From positions 3,596,001-3,660,000 of the forward strand of contig NZ_CBDDIE010000003.1 of assembly GCF_965228805.1 (NCBI RefSeq): a stretch of 64,000 nt of DNA. The letters run 5' to 3'. This document shows, one piece after another, positions 17,075 through 26,272 of the stretch. Every line of letters starts with the position of its first letter. The first letter of the stretch is position 1. The DNA comes from JASBTN01 sp965228805 (lineage in GTDB: Bacteria; Pseudomonadota; Alphaproteobacteria; Rhodobacterales; Rhodobacteraceae). A program made the position numbers and the translations under genes. The notes beneath the pieces were generated by a model that was not told the DNA's origin, made no database searches, and saw only the letters and a program-made list of their open reading frames with translations.

Positions 17075-18268
17075 TCAGTCCAACCGGAAGAACAGCGATT
17101 TCAGGTAACCGCTTTCGGCCAGCTGCGGCAGCTGCGGGTGATCAGCGCCCGCAAATCCGGTGTGGATCAGCTGCGCCGCACGCCCGGCCCGACCGATGCC
17201 GCGCGCCGAGGCATTGCGAAACTTGGACAGGTCAGCGGCATGGGAACAGCTGCACAGGCCCAGGTAACCGCCCGGCGCCACCAGGGGCGCGGCCAGGCGG
17301 GCAATCCGCTCATAGGCGCGCAGACCGGCCTCCAGCGCTTTCTTCGATGGCGCGAAGGCGGGCGGGTCACAGATCACCACGTCGAACTGCGCGCCCTCGT
17401 CGTTCAACGCGGCCAACACGTCAAAAGCGTCGCCCTTGCGGGTTGCGAAGCGATCCCCCATGCCGCCCAGCTCGGCGCCCTGTTCGGCCAGTGCCAGCGC
17501 GGCGACCGAGCCATCCACGGCAAGGGCGCTCACCGCCCCACCGGCCAGCGCGGCCAGACCGAAGCCACCGACATGCGAGAACATGTCCAGCACCCGCTTG
17601 CCGCGCGACAGTCCGGCAGCAAAGCCGTGGTTCGGACGTTGGTCATAGAACAGCCCGGTCTTTTGCCCGCCCAGGATGTCGGCCACATAGGTGGCCCCGT
17701 TCATCTTGACCGGCACCGGCGCGTCAAGCGCGCCGCGCAGCACCACGGTTTCCTCATCCAGCCCCTCCAACGCGCGGGCCCGGCCCGAGGCGTTCTTGAC
17801 AACGCAGGTCACGCCCGCGACCTCGATCAGGGCGTCGGCGAAATCCTCGACCAGCGCATCGGCCCAGGCGGCGTTGGGTTGCAGCACGGCGACCTCACCG
17901 AAACGGTCGATCACCACGCCGGGCAAGCCGTCGGCTTCGGCATGGACCAGGCGATAGAAGGGCGCGTCAAAGAGCGTCTCGCGATGGGCCAGCGCGCGGG
18001 TCAGGCGCGTGACAATCCAGGCGCGGTCGATCGCGGCCTCGGGGTTGCGGTCGAGCATGCGGGCAAAGATGCGCGACCCGGGCGAAACGGCGACCGTACC
18101 CAGCGCCTCGCGCCCGCCATCCTCCAGCACCGCAATCGTGCCGGGCGCCAGCGCCTTGGTGCGCCGGTCGGTGACCAGCTCGTTGTCATAGACCCAGGGA
18201 AAGCCGTGGCGGATCGACCGGGCGTTCATCTTGGGCTTGAGGCGGATGGTGGGGCGTTGTTCTGTCAT
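17075..18268 (-). CDS. Class I SAM-dependent rRNA methyltransferase, RlmI-like
   Basis: 397 residues. The N-terminal PUA domain starts RLKPKMNARSIRHGFPWVY, followed by the EEHEH-like linker and the SAM fold. QKTGLFYDQRPN, LDMFSHVGGFGLAAL (motif I), DPPAFAPSKK (motif IV) and LCSCSH with the catalytic cysteines are all visible. The family methylates C5 of cytosine in 23S rRNA (m5C1962 for RlmI). It forms a two-gene unit with the PIN gene. Confidence 0.88.
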   Translation of the reverse strand: MTEQRPTIRLKPKMNARSIRHGFPWVYDNELVTDRRTKALAPGTIAVLEDGGREALGTVAVSPGSRIFARMLDRNPEAAIDRAWIVTRLTRALAHRETLFDAPFYRLVHAEADGLPGVVIDRFGEVAVLQPNAAWADALVEDFADALIEVAGVTCVVKNASGRARALEGLDEETVVLRGALDAPVPVKMNGATYVADILGGQKTGLFYDQRPNHGFAAGLSRGKRVLDMFSHVGGFGLAALAGGAVSALAVDGSVAALALAEQGAELGGMGDRFATRKGDAFDVLAALNDEGAQFDVVICDPPAFAPSKKALEAGLRAYERIARLAAPLVAPGGYLGLCSCSHAADLSKFRNASARGIGRAGRAAQLIHTGFAGADHPQLPQLAESGYLKSLFFRLD

Positions 18269-18300
18269 GCGCCTGCCATAGCGCAGCGAGCGGCAACAGG

Positions 18301-18325
18301 AAAGGGCGGACCGATTGGCCCGCCC
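18301..18325 (-). terminator. Terminator downstream of the lipoprotein gene
   Basis: On the minus strand GGGCGGGCC-AATC-GGTCCGCCC is followed by TTTCC, a 9-bp stem with one G-T pair, 37 bp after the stop of the gene ending at 18363. Confidence 0.7.
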
Positions 18326-18362
18326 CGTCCCGGTGTACTGTCCCGGTATTCTGCTCTGGCGG

Positions 18363-19010
18363 TTACTGGGGAACCTGTGCCACCGCCACCATCTCGCGCG
18401 GGGCGGTCAGCTCCTCGACAATCAGGTTTTTCAGGTGGGCGCTGATGCGCACCTTCTGGGTCTGCCCTTGTGCTTCAGCCTCAATGGCCGCCCGGCCACC
18501 CAGGCCAGTCAACTCGGTCTCGACAATGCGGGTGGGTTCGATCACCACGCCGGTTTCCGCATCATATACGGTGATGGCGAAGTGGATGTCATGGGTGCCG
18601 CCGATCGAATAGCGGGTGCGTTCGGTCAGGGCATGGAACTTGGTGACTTGGATGTCCACGCGCACAGGGCGTTCGCCCTCCAGCCCGTCTACTCCGGCGC
18701 CCATGGCGTCGCGGAAGATCGTCTCGATCTGCTCGTAACGGTTGCCCATCGGGTCACCGCGCCAGACGATGTCAGCGCGCGGCTTGTAGCTGTTGGCCTC
18801 GGACACTTCGAGCGTCGTGGGAACGGCCACGTTCAGCTGGGCCACCGTGTAGGAGGGGCGCACCAGCGGCAGGGTTCCCGCCCCCTCGCCTTCCATCTGC
18901 AACAGCGGCGTGTCCGGCGCCACGGTCCGCGTCACGAAATCACCGGGCTGTGCGCAAGCCGCCAGCCCCAGAAGCGCAACAAGCGCAAATTTGGAACGCA
19001 CGAATTTCAT
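18363..19010 (-). CDS. Predicted lipoprotein (DUF6778-like)
   Basis: 215 residues starting MKFVRSKFALVALLGLAAC: signal peptide with lipobox LAAC, so an outer- or inner-membrane lipoprotein. The mature part is beta-rich with no catalytic motif; the segment TRYSIGGTHDIHFAITVYDA resembles Rhodobacterales proteins called DUF6778, a label I give from memory. GGAGG is well placed before ATG 19010. It is divergent from edd. Confidence 0.65.
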   Translation of the reverse strand: MKFVRSKFALVALLGLAACAQPGDFVTRTVAPDTPLLQMEGEGAGTLPLVRPSYTVAQLNVAVPTTLEVSEANSYKPRADIVWRGDPMGNRYEQIETIFRDAMGAGVDGLEGERPVRVDIQVTKFHALTERTRYSIGGTHDIHFAITVYDAETGVVIEPTRIVETELTGLGGRAAIEAEAQGQTQKVRISAHLKNLIVEELTAPREMVAVAQVPQ

Positions 19011-19167
19011 TGTGTCCTCCGTTCTGCGGGTGTTGAGTGGTCCCCGCCTCTTGGCTAGTGTTCTGTTAACCAATTGGGGCAGAAATGAGGTGGTGCCGGG
19101 GAAAACCTGCGATTTGTGCTAAATTGGAAACAATCCGGACCTTGAATGTGAGCGGGGATATGAGGGG

Positions 19168-19196
19168 TTGTTAGCGCTAACGGAACATGCTAGACC
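19168..19196 (+). promoter_or_regulatory. LacI-type operator over a possible edd promoter
   Basis: A 12-bp perfect palindrome, GTTAGCGCTAAC (19170-19181), has the central CG typical of LacI-family operators. It overlaps TTGTTA (19168-19173), which is 17 bp from TAGACC (19191-19196), a weak sigma-70-like pair. A repressor bound here would block edd-eda transcription. The regulator is not in the window. Confidence 0.5.
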
Positions 19197-19237
19197 GCAG
19201 CCCGAGCCATGGGAGCTAAGACGGAGCCACGACAGAC

Positions 19238-21046
19238 ATGCCCAACCTGCACCCCGAGCTGGAGCGTATCACCGACCGGATCATCACCCGATCCGAAACC
19301 ACCCGCGCCGCCTATCTGGACAAGATCACCCGCGCGGCCGAGGACGGGCCGCGCCGCGCCCATCTGAGCTGTTCGAACCAGGCCCACGCCTATGCAGGCG
19401 CAGGCGAGGATCAGTCGGCCCTGGCCACGAGCCGCGCGCCCAATCTCGGGATCGTCAGCGCCTATAACGATATGCTGTCGGCGCATCAGCCCTATGGCAC
19501 CTACCCGGACCTGATCCGCCGCGTGGCGCGCGAGGAAGGGGCAACCGCACAGGTCGCAGGTGGCGTGCCCGCCATGTGCGACGGGGTCACCCAGGGCGAA
19601 CCGGGCATGGAGCTGAGCCTGTTTTCCCGCGACGTGATCGCGCTGGCTGCCGGGGTGGCGCTGAGCCACAACACGTTTGACGCGGCGCTCTACCTGGGCG
19701 TCTGTGACAAGATCGTGCCGGGGCTGGTCATGGCCGCCGCGACCTTCGGCCATATCCCGGCGGTGTTTCTGCCTGCGGGGCCGATGACCTCGGGGCTTCC
19801 CAATGATGAAAAAGCCAAAGTGCGCCAGAAGTTCGCCACCGGCGAGGTCGGCCGGGACGAGCTGATGGCCGCCGAGATGGCCGCCTATCACGGGCCGGGC
19901 ACCTGCACCTTCTATGGCACGGCCAACACCAACCAGATGCTGATGGAGTTCATGGGGCTGCACCTGCCGGGCGCCGCCTTCGTGACCCCGGGCACGGACC
20001 TGCGCGAGGCGCTGACCGCCGAGGGCGTGCGCCGCGCAACCCAGATCACCGCGCTTGGCAATGATTTCACGCCCGCAGGCCACATTCTGGATGAAAAGGC
20101 CTTCGTGAATGCGCTGGTGGGGCTGATGGCGACCGGGGGCTCGACCAATCTGATCCTGCACCTGCCCGCCATGGCGCGCGCCGCCGGTGTGGCGCTGACG
20201 CTGGAGGATTTCGCCGATGTCTCGGCCATCGTGCCGCTGATGGCGCGGGTCTATCCGAACGGGCTGGCCGATGTGAACCATTTCCACGCCGCGGGCGGGC
20301 TGGGTTACATGATCGGCAACCTGATTTCCGAGGGGCTGCTCCATGCCGATGCCACCACCGTGGCGGGCGGCGGGTTGGGCGCTTACGCGCAGGAACCAAA
20401 GCTGGATGGCGACCGCATCCGTTGGGAGCCTGCCCCCAAGGACAGTCTGAACGACAAGATCCTACGCCCCGCAGCCGATCCGTTCCAACCCACCGGCGGC
20501 CTTACGCAGTTGGAGGGCAACCTGGGGCACGGTGTCATCAAGGTCTCGGCCGTGGCCGAGGATCGCCATGTGATTGAGGCCCCCGTGCGCGTGTTCCACG
20601 ACCAAGAGAGCGTCAAGCAGGCCTTCCGCGATGGCACGTTCACCTCGGACGTGATTGTCGTCGTGCGTTTCCAGGGCCCGAAGGCCAATGGCATGCCGGA
20701 ACTGCACGGGCTGACCCCCTCGCTTGCCGTGTTGCAGGATCGTGGCTTCAAGGTCGCACTGGTCACCGACGGGCGCATGTCCGGCGCCTCGGGCAAGGTG
20801 CCTGCGGCGATCCATGTCTCGCCCGAGGCGATGGACGGCGGGCCGATTGCCAAGCTCCAGGACGGCGACCTGGTGCGCCTGGATGCCGACAAGGGCACGC
20901 TTGAGGTCTTGACCGAAGGCTTCGCGGCTCGCACACCCGCCACGGCCGATCTGTCGGCCAATGAACAGGGCATCGGGCGCGAGCTTTTTGATGTCTTCCG
21001 CAAGAATGTCGGCCTCGCCTCGACCGGCGCCGCCACCGTCGTATGA
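19238..21046 (+). CDS. edd: 6-phosphogluconate dehydratase
   Basis: 602 residues of the IlvD/Edd family. The enzyme dehydrates 6-phosphogluconate to 2-keto-3-deoxy-6-phosphogluconate (KDPG) in the Entner-Doudoroff pathway and carries an Fe-S cluster. Cys residues in HLSCSNQAHAYAG, GGVPAMCDGV and YLGVCDKIVPG are the expected cluster ligands. GTANTNQMLMEFMGLHLPG and the C-terminal VTDGRMSGASGKVPAA are family signatures. A normal-length enzyme. It is followed by eda after 7 nt. Confidence 0.96.
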   Translation: MPNLHPELERITDRIITRSETTRAAYLDKITRAAEDGPRRAHLSCSNQAHAYAGAGEDQSALATSRAPNLGIVSAYNDMLSAHQPYGTYPDLIRRVAREEGATAQVAGGVPAMCDGVTQGEPGMELSLFSRDVIALAAGVALSHNTFDAALYLGVCDKIVPGLVMAAATFGHIPAVFLPAGPMTSGLPNDEKAKVRQKFATGEVGRDELMAAEMAAYHGPGTCTFYGTANTNQMLMEFMGLHLPGAAFVTPGTDLREALTAEGVRRATQITALGNDFTPAGHILDEKAFVNALVGLMATGGSTNLILHLPAMARAAGVALTLEDFADVSAIVPLMARVYPNGLADVNHFHAAGGLGYMIGNLISEGLLHADATTVAGGGLGAYAQEPKLDGDRIRWEPAPKDSLNDKILRPAADPFQPTGGLTQLEGNLGHGVIKVSAVAEDRHVIEAPVRVFHDQESVKQAFRDGTFTSDVIVVVRFQGPKANGMPELHGLTPSLAVLQDRGFKVALVTDGRMSGASGKVPAAIHVSPEAMDGGPIAKLQDGDLVRLDADKGTLEVLTEGFAARTPATADLSANEQGIGRELFDVFRKNVGLASTGAATVV

Positions 21047-21053
21047 GGTCCGC

Positions 21054-21692
21054 ATGACACCCCAGGACGCTTCCCTGAAAGCAGAAGAAATCTGCCGCCT
21101 TGCCCCGGTCGTGCCGGTGCTGGTGGTCCATGAGGTCGCCCATGCCCGCCCGCTGGCCGAGGCGCTGGTGGCCGGGGGGCTGCCCGCGTTGGAGGTCACG
21201 CTGCGCACCCCGGTGGCACTGGACGTGATCCGGGAGATGGCCCAGGTCGAGGGCGGCGTGGTCGGGGCCGGCACGCTGCTGACGCCCGAAGATGTGGTGG
21301 CCGCGAAAGAAGCTGGCGCACGCTTCGGCGTCTCGCCGGGCGCGACCGACAGGCTGCTCGATGCCTGCGAGTCCCATGACTTGCCGCTGCTGCCCGGCGC
21401 CACCTCCGCCAGCGAGTCGATGCGTCTGCTGGAACGTGGCTATTCGGTGCAGAAGTTCTTTCCGGCCGAAGCCGCAGGCGGCGCGCCCTTCCTGAAGTCG
21501 CTGGCCTCCCCCCTGCCCCAGATCCGTTTCTGCCCCACCGGCGGCGTCGGTCCGGGCAATGCGATGGACTACCTGTCCCTGCCCAATACGCTCTGCGTTG
21601 GCGGCAGCTGGGTGGCGCCCTCGGCGATGGTGAAGGCAGGCGACTGGACCGGGATCACGGCGCTGGCGAAAGAAGCGTCCGGGCTGGGCTGA
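21054..21692 (+). CDS. eda: KDPG aldolase
   Basis: 212-residue class I aldolase that splits KDPG to pyruvate and glyceraldehyde-3-phosphate. Catalytic Glu lies in LEVTLRT and the Schiff-base Lys in SVQKFFPAEAAGG; FCPTGGVGPGN binds phosphate. GAGGT precedes ATG 21054. With edd it forms a complete Entner-Doudoroff operon. A palindrome-derived element lies at the convergent junction just downstream. Confidence 0.96.
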   Translation: MTPQDASLKAEEICRLAPVVPVLVVHEVAHARPLAEALVAGGLPALEVTLRTPVALDVIREMAQVEGGVVGAGTLLTPEDVVAAKEAGARFGVSPGATDRLLDACESHDLPLLPGATSASESMRLLERGYSVQKFFPAEAAGGAPFLKSLASPLPQIRFCPTGGVGPGNAMDYLSLPNTLCVGGSWVAPSAMVKAGDWTGITALAKEASGLG

Positions 21693-21696
21693 GCGC

Positions 21697-21717
21697 CCGG
21701 AATTTTCGAAGAAAACG
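21697..21717. repeat. TTCGAA-centred element, recombinant form
   Basis: CCGGAATTTTCGAAGAAAACG lies between the convergent eda and phytoene-synthase-like genes. Its left half equals the left half of one perfect palindrome at 43759-43780 and its right half equals the right half of the neighbouring palindrome at 43782-43803, joined at TTCGAA. Confidence 0.65.
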
Positions 21718-21718
21718 A

Positions 21719-22480
21719 TTACCAGCCGCCGGAAATGCTCTTCCACAGCAAACTGCCGCGCCGGGCAAACTCCGACCCACCGATGGTGCCCGCCATAACC
21801 CCTTCGGGATCACTCCCGGCACGTTTCAACACGCCCTTCGTCCGCCAGGCCGCCCGCAACGCCGGAGCGGCGGGCCCCGCCTTCACCGGGCTCAGCATCT
21901 GCAACCCGCGCCGCGCAAGTTCGGCATAGACCTCCGGCGCAGGCGTGACAAAGCCCCGGCCTGCCGCGCGCAACGCCGGTTGTGCCAAGAGCCAGTTGGC
22001 AATGCCCTGCGCGGTGCCGATACGTTCCACGGCCTGCGTATCCGTCGCCCCAAGCGCGCCGCCCGCGACGGCCATCAGGTTCCCCGCCGTGCCCTTGGCA
22101 TAGGCGACCACATCGTCGACCTGCACCGGCCCGGGCTCACCGATATCGGCCACCCGCGCCTCGACCATGGCGTGCAGTCGCACCAGGTCCGCGCCCGTCT
22201 CGCGCACCACATGGGCCAACGGCTCGGCCACCTCATGGGCACGCGGCGGTTTGCCTGCCGCGATCTCGTCCAGCGCATCGGTCCAGAATTGCAGCCGCAT
22301 CCGGGCAATAATGGGATCCTGCGTCACGTAAGGCGCGCGGGCCAGTTCCAAGTTGAACGCATAGAGCGGGAACAGCACTTCCCGTGCCGCGACCGAGCCG
22401 GTCATGGCGGACAGGAACCGATCCGGATCACCGCGCTGCACCAGCTCGGCACAGGCCTGAATGCCAGCGTCAACACTCAT
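21719..22480 (-). CDS. Squalene/phytoene synthase-fold protein (NDUFAF6-like)
   Basis: 253 residues. VLFPLYAFNLELARAP and MRLQFWTDALDEI align with the first helices of the squalene/phytoene synthase fold, and AKGTAGNLMAVAGGALG with a later helix. The paired DxxxD prenyl-diphosphate motifs are not evident, so a synthase role is doubtful. The alphaproteobacterial and mitochondrial homologue NDUFAF6 assists complex I assembly. ATG 22480 is chosen from family length. It follows cimA by 37 nt. Confidence 0.7.
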   Translation of the reverse strand: MSVDAGIQACAELVQRGDPDRFLSAMTGSVAAREVLFPLYAFNLELARAPYVTQDPIIARMRLQFWTDALDEIAAGKPPRAHEVAEPLAHVVRETGADLVRLHAMVEARVADIGEPGPVQVDDVVAYAKGTAGNLMAVAGGALGATDTQAVERIGTAQGIANWLLAQPALRAAGRGFVTPAPEVYAELARRGLQMLSPVKAGPAAPALRAAWRTKGVLKRAGSDPEGVMAGTIGGSEFARRGSLLWKSISGGW

Positions 22481-22517
22481 CGCAACACATCGCTGATTTG
22501 GGCCAAATCCGTTTCCA

Positions 22518-24137
22518 TCACGCCGGAGCCACCCCATCGCGGATCAGCTTCCAAGTGATCGCATCCAGAAGCGCCTCAAAGGAGGCGTCGACAATATTCG
22601 GGCTGACCCCGACGGTGGACCAGCGGTGCCCCGCCCCGTCCTCGCTGTCGATGATCACGCGGGTCTGGGCCGCCGTGCCGCCCTGGGTGATACGCACCTT
22701 GAAGTCCACCAGGTGCATGTCGTCGATACAGGCCTGATAAGGGCCAAGATCCTTGGCCAGAGCCTTGGCCAGCGCGTTCACCGGGCCGCGGTCGGTGCCC
22801 TTGGCGTCCATACTTTCGGACACCGACAGGTGTTTCTCATCGCCGATCTTCACCACCACGATGGCCTCCGACAGGCTGACCATCTGGTTCCGCTTGTTCT
22901 TGCGCCGCTCGATCGTGACCTTGTAGCGCTTGACCTCGAAGAAGCTGGGCAGCTGCCCCAGCACCTCGCGCGCGACGAGTTCGAAACTGGCCTGCGCCCC
23001 GTCATAGGCATAGCCGCGATCCTCGCGCGCCTTGACCTCGTCCAGGATGCGGCCCAGTGCCGGATCGCCCTTTGCGACCTCGATGCCCGCGCCCTGAAGC
23101 CGCGCGCGCAGGTTCGACTGCCCGGCCTGGTTCGACATCGGCACCACGCGGGTGTTGCCCACGCTGGAGGGCACGATGTGCTCGTAGGTGGTCGGATCCT
23201 TGAGGATCGCTGACGCATGCAGCCCCGCCTTGTGCGCGAAGGCCGAGGCGCCGACATAGGGCGCCGCCTTGTTCGGCACGCGGTTCAGGATATCGTCCAG
23301 CTGACGCGAGATTTTCGTCATTTTCTCAAGCGCTTCTCGCTTGACGTTCACGTCGAGTTGGCTGGCATAGGGTTCCTTCAGCAAAAGCGTCGGAATGAGC
23401 GTGGTCAGGTTGGCATTGCCGCAGCGCTCCCCCAGCCCGTTCAGCGTGCCCTGCACCTGGCGCGCGCCCGCGTCCACGGCGGCGAGGCTGCAAGCCACTG
23501 CGTTGCCGGTGTCGTCATGGGTGTGAATGCCCAGATGGCTGCCCGGAATGCCCGCGTCAATCACGGCGCGGGTGATGTCATGCACCTCGCCCGGCAAGGT
23601 GCCGCCGTTGGTATCGCAGAGCACGACCCAGCGCGCGCCAGCCTCATAGGCCGCCTTCACACAGTCCAGCGCATAGGCCGGGTTGGCCTTGTAGCCGTCA
23701 AAGAAATGCTCCGCATCGAACAGCGCCTCACGCCCGTTGGCGACCAGGTGGGCCATGGAGGCGCGGATGTTCTCGACATTCTCCTCCAGTTCGATGCCCA
23801 GCGCCTTGGTGACGTGGAAATCATGGCTCTTGCCGACCAGGCAGACCGCCGGGGCGCCCGCGTTCAGAACCCCCGCCAGCACCTCGTCATTCGCCGCCGA
23901 GCGGCCCGCGCGTTTGGTCATGCCGAAGGCGGTAAAGGTCGCGCGGGTCTTGGGGGCGTCGATGAAGAACTCACTGTCGGTCGGGTTGGCCCCGGGCCAG
24001 CCGCCCTCGATATAGTCGATACCCAGCGCGTCCAGGGCCTCGGCAATCTGGTGCTTTTCCGGGGTCGAGAACTGCACCCCCTGGGTCTGCTGCCCGTCCC
24101 GCAGGGTGGTGTCGTAGAGGTAGAGCTTTTCGGTCAT
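22518..24137 (-). CDS. cimA: (R)-citramalate synthase
   Basis: 539 residues of the LeuA/CimA family condensing pyruvate and acetyl-CoA to citramalate, the threonine-independent entry to isoleucine. The N-terminus YLYDTTLRDGQQTQG and the HTHDDTGNAVA segment hold the metal and catalytic residues; the C-terminal 130 residues form a LeuA-type dimerisation/regulatory domain. The length and DGQQTQG form fit the long CimA subfamily. ATG 24137 overlaps the cysS stop (ATGA). An ATG 9 nt earlier is an alternative. Confidence 0.9.
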   Translation of the reverse strand: MTEKLYLYDTTLRDGQQTQGVQFSTPEKHQIAEALDALGIDYIEGGWPGANPTDSEFFIDAPKTRATFTAFGMTKRAGRSAANDEVLAGVLNAGAPAVCLVGKSHDFHVTKALGIELEENVENIRASMAHLVANGREALFDAEHFFDGYKANPAYALDCVKAAYEAGARWVVLCDTNGGTLPGEVHDITRAVIDAGIPGSHLGIHTHDDTGNAVACSLAAVDAGARQVQGTLNGLGERCGNANLTTLIPTLLLKEPYASQLDVNVKREALEKMTKISRQLDDILNRVPNKAAPYVGASAFAHKAGLHASAILKDPTTYEHIVPSSVGNTRVVPMSNQAGQSNLRARLQGAGIEVAKGDPALGRILDEVKAREDRGYAYDGAQASFELVAREVLGQLPSFFEVKRYKVTIERRKNKRNQMVSLSEAIVVVKIGDEKHLSVSESMDAKGTDRGPVNALAKALAKDLGPYQACIDDMHLVDFKVRITQGGTAAQTRVIIDSEDGAGHRWSTVGVSPNIVDASFEALLDAITWKLIRDGVAPA

Positions 24138-25669
24138 TGCAACCATTCTTTCAAGATTGCTTCAATTGCGTCACCTTGAGTCTCTCGACAAAGTATCGTT
24201 CCGTCTTTCATTCGCTCAGCAATACCGAACCAGTAATCGGCTTCGTCATCGCTTTCGGTAGCCACCGCACGGTTGGCACGAGCGTAGATCGCGGCCAGAC
24301 TATCTAGCTTCTTTTGCTCTAACTCTACCCCCTCTTTCGACATCCGCACTTCCACCCCTGCCTTCGTTAGTGCGGACTTAAGGGCATCAACTTGGGAGAA
24401 GTCCTTTGATTCCATAGCAGCTACACGGATGGAGTGAAGTTTCATTGCGAGGCTTCCAAGGTCAGTTTCTGGTTCAAGCGCCCACTCACCCAAAGCATCA
24501 GTCAAGAGCCCTAACAGGTTTGCAGAAGCCTTTACTGCTTTCCATTCTCCTTGTTGAGCCAAGCTATGAATTCGCATTAACGCTTCAGATGTATTGAGGT
24601 CATCTGCCAACGCATCAGAAACGCATTCGTCCAGCGGGGAGGCCTCAACCCCCCCTATTCCCTTACGCCACTTGCGCAGTGTCGCCTCAGCCTCGGCGCG
24701 CTTCTTCTCGGTCCAGTCCATCGGCTTGCGGTAATGCGTGCCCAGGAAGACAAAGCGGATCACCTCGCCCGGCACGCCCTGCTCCAGCAGGTCATGCACG
24801 GTAAAGAAATTGCCCAGCGACTTGGACATCTTCTTGCCCTCGACCTGCAGCATCTCGTTGTGCAGCCAGTAGCGCGCGAACTCGGCCTCGGGGTGGGCGC
24901 AGCAGCTCTGGGCGATTTCGTTTTCATGGTGCGGGAATTGCAGGTCATTGCCGCCGCCGTGGATGTCGAACGACGCGCCCAGCAGGTCGTGGCTCATCGC
25001 CGAGCATTCGATGTGCCAGCCCGGGCGCCCACGGCCCCAGGGGCTGTCCCAGCCGGGCAACTCATCCGAGGACGGCTTCCACAGCACGAAATCCATCGGG
25101 TCGCGCTTGTTGTCCGCGACCTCCACCCGCGCGCCCGCGATCATGTCATCGACCGACCGGCCGGACAGCTTGCCGTAATCCTCATAGCTTTTCACCGAAA
25201 AGAGCACATGCCCCGCCCCGTCCGGATAGGCGTGGCCCTTGGCGATCAGATCCTCGATCATCGCGATCATCTGATCGATATATTGGGTCGCGCGCGGCAT
25301 GTGGTCGGGCTCCATCGCCCCCAGCGCGCCCATGTCGTGCAGATACCAGTCGATGGTCTCGTTCGACCGCTCATGCACCAGCTGTTCCAGCGTGCCGGAG
25401 GCCCCCGCTTCCTTGCGCTTCAAGGCGGTCGCGTTGATCTTGTCATCCACGTCGGTGAAGTTGCGCACATAGGTCACGTGGTCGGGCCCATAGACATGGC
25501 GCAGCAGGCGATAGAGCACGTCGAACACCACCACAGGCCGCGCATTGCCCAGGTGGGCACGGTCATAGACGGTCGGCCCGCAGACATACATGCGCACATT
25601 GTCCGGGTCGATGGGCGTGAAGTCCTGCTTCGCCCGCGCCTTGGTGTTATAGAGCTTGATTTGCGTCAT
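24134..25669 (-). CDS. cysS: Cysteinyl-tRNA synthetase with low-GC 3' end
   Basis: 511-residue class I synthetase charging tRNA-Cys. Motifs: YVCGPTVYDRAHLGNAR (HIGH-type region and zinc Cys), WHIECSAMS, HHENEIAQS and KKMSKSLGN. GAGGAC precedes ATG 25669; an upstream in-frame ATG is rejected. Codons from about 24650 to the stop are much less GC-rich than the first two thirds, and the protein is longer than E. coli CysS (461), with a C-terminal extension after VEVRMSKEGVELEQ. This looks like a recombinant 3' segment. Confidence 0.95.
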   Translation of the reverse strand: MTQIKLYNTKARAKQDFTPIDPDNVRMYVCGPTVYDRAHLGNARPVVVFDVLYRLLRHVYGPDHVTYVRNFTDVDDKINATALKRKEAGASGTLEQLVHERSNETIDWYLHDMGALGAMEPDHMPRATQYIDQMIAMIEDLIAKGHAYPDGAGHVLFSVKSYEDYGKLSGRSVDDMIAGARVEVADNKRDPMDFVLWKPSSDELPGWDSPWGRGRPGWHIECSAMSHDLLGASFDIHGGGNDLQFPHHENEIAQSCCAHPEAEFARYWLHNEMLQVEGKKMSKSLGNFFTVHDLLEQGVPGEVIRFVFLGTHYRKPMDWTEKKRAEAEATLRKWRKGIGGVEASPLDECVSDALADDLNTSEALMRIHSLAQQGEWKAVKASANLLGLLTDALGEWALEPETDLGSLAMKLHSIRVAAMESKDFSQVDALKSALTKAGVEVRMSKEGVELEQKKLDSLAAIYARANRAVATESDDEADYWFGIAERMKDGTILCRETQGDAIEAILKEWLQ

Positions 25670-25885
25670 GGTGTCCTCATGGTAGCCGCGCACACGTCAT
25701 CCGTGGCGGGCTTAGCAACTTCATCAAGTCTTTGGAATAGAAGAACGGCCCGCCTGACGATGTCAGTGGGTAATGCAGCAGATAATGATGGTCTTTTGCG
25801 TCTTCATGGGGCGGTGATAGCAGGGAATCCGCGGCGCGCCAAGGGGGCAGCGACAGGAGATGGCAGTTGGCTTGCGCCCCCCTCT

Positions 25886-25919
25886 TTGCCCAAAGCCCTA
25901 CCCGCGCTAGGCTCCGCCC
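25886..25919 (+). promoter_or_regulatory. Promoter for a possibly leaderless MmcQ/YjbR mRNA
   Basis: TTGCCC (25886-25891), a 16-bp spacer, TAGGCT (25908-25913), then six bases and ATG 25920. No ribosome-binding site is present. Confidence 0.4.
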
Positions 25920-26261
25920 ATGTCACGCGAATTGGTCAATGATATCTGTGCGACCCTGCCCGGGGCCGAAGTCTCGGATCCCTGGGGCGGCGGGCACGAT
26001 GCCTGGAAGGTGGGCGGCAAGATGTTCGCCTGTATCGGCACCGTCGGCGACGGGGTCTCGGTCAAGACCCCGGATATCGAGACGGCCTCCATGCTGATCG
26101 AGGCGGGCGTGGGCGAGAAAGCCCCCTATTTCCACCGCTCCTGGGTGCGCCTGCCCTGGGATTGCCCCGAAGAGGAACTGCGCCACCGGTTGGAGCGCAG
26201 CTATGACCTGGTGCGGGGGGGCCTGACGAAGAAGGTGCAAGCGGGGTTGCCCGCGCGCTGA
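25920..26261 (+). CDS. MmcQ/YjbR-family protein
   Basis: 113 residues matching the small YjbR double-wing fold: N-terminal LPGAEVSDPWGGGHDAWKVGGKMFA, central VSVKTPDIETA, and FHRSWVRLPWDCPEEELRHRLERSYDLV near the end. The family is assigned to DNA binding by structure, without a firm role. It is divergent from cysS. No Shine-Dalgarno; the -10-like element ends six bases ahead. Confidence 0.82.
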   Translation: MSRELVNDICATLPGAEVSDPWGGGHDAWKVGGKMFACIGTVGDGVSVKTPDIETASMLIEAGVGEKAPYFHRSWVRLPWDCPEEELRHRLERSYDLVRGGLTKKVQAGLPAR

Positions 26262-26272
26262 GCGGGTATCCC

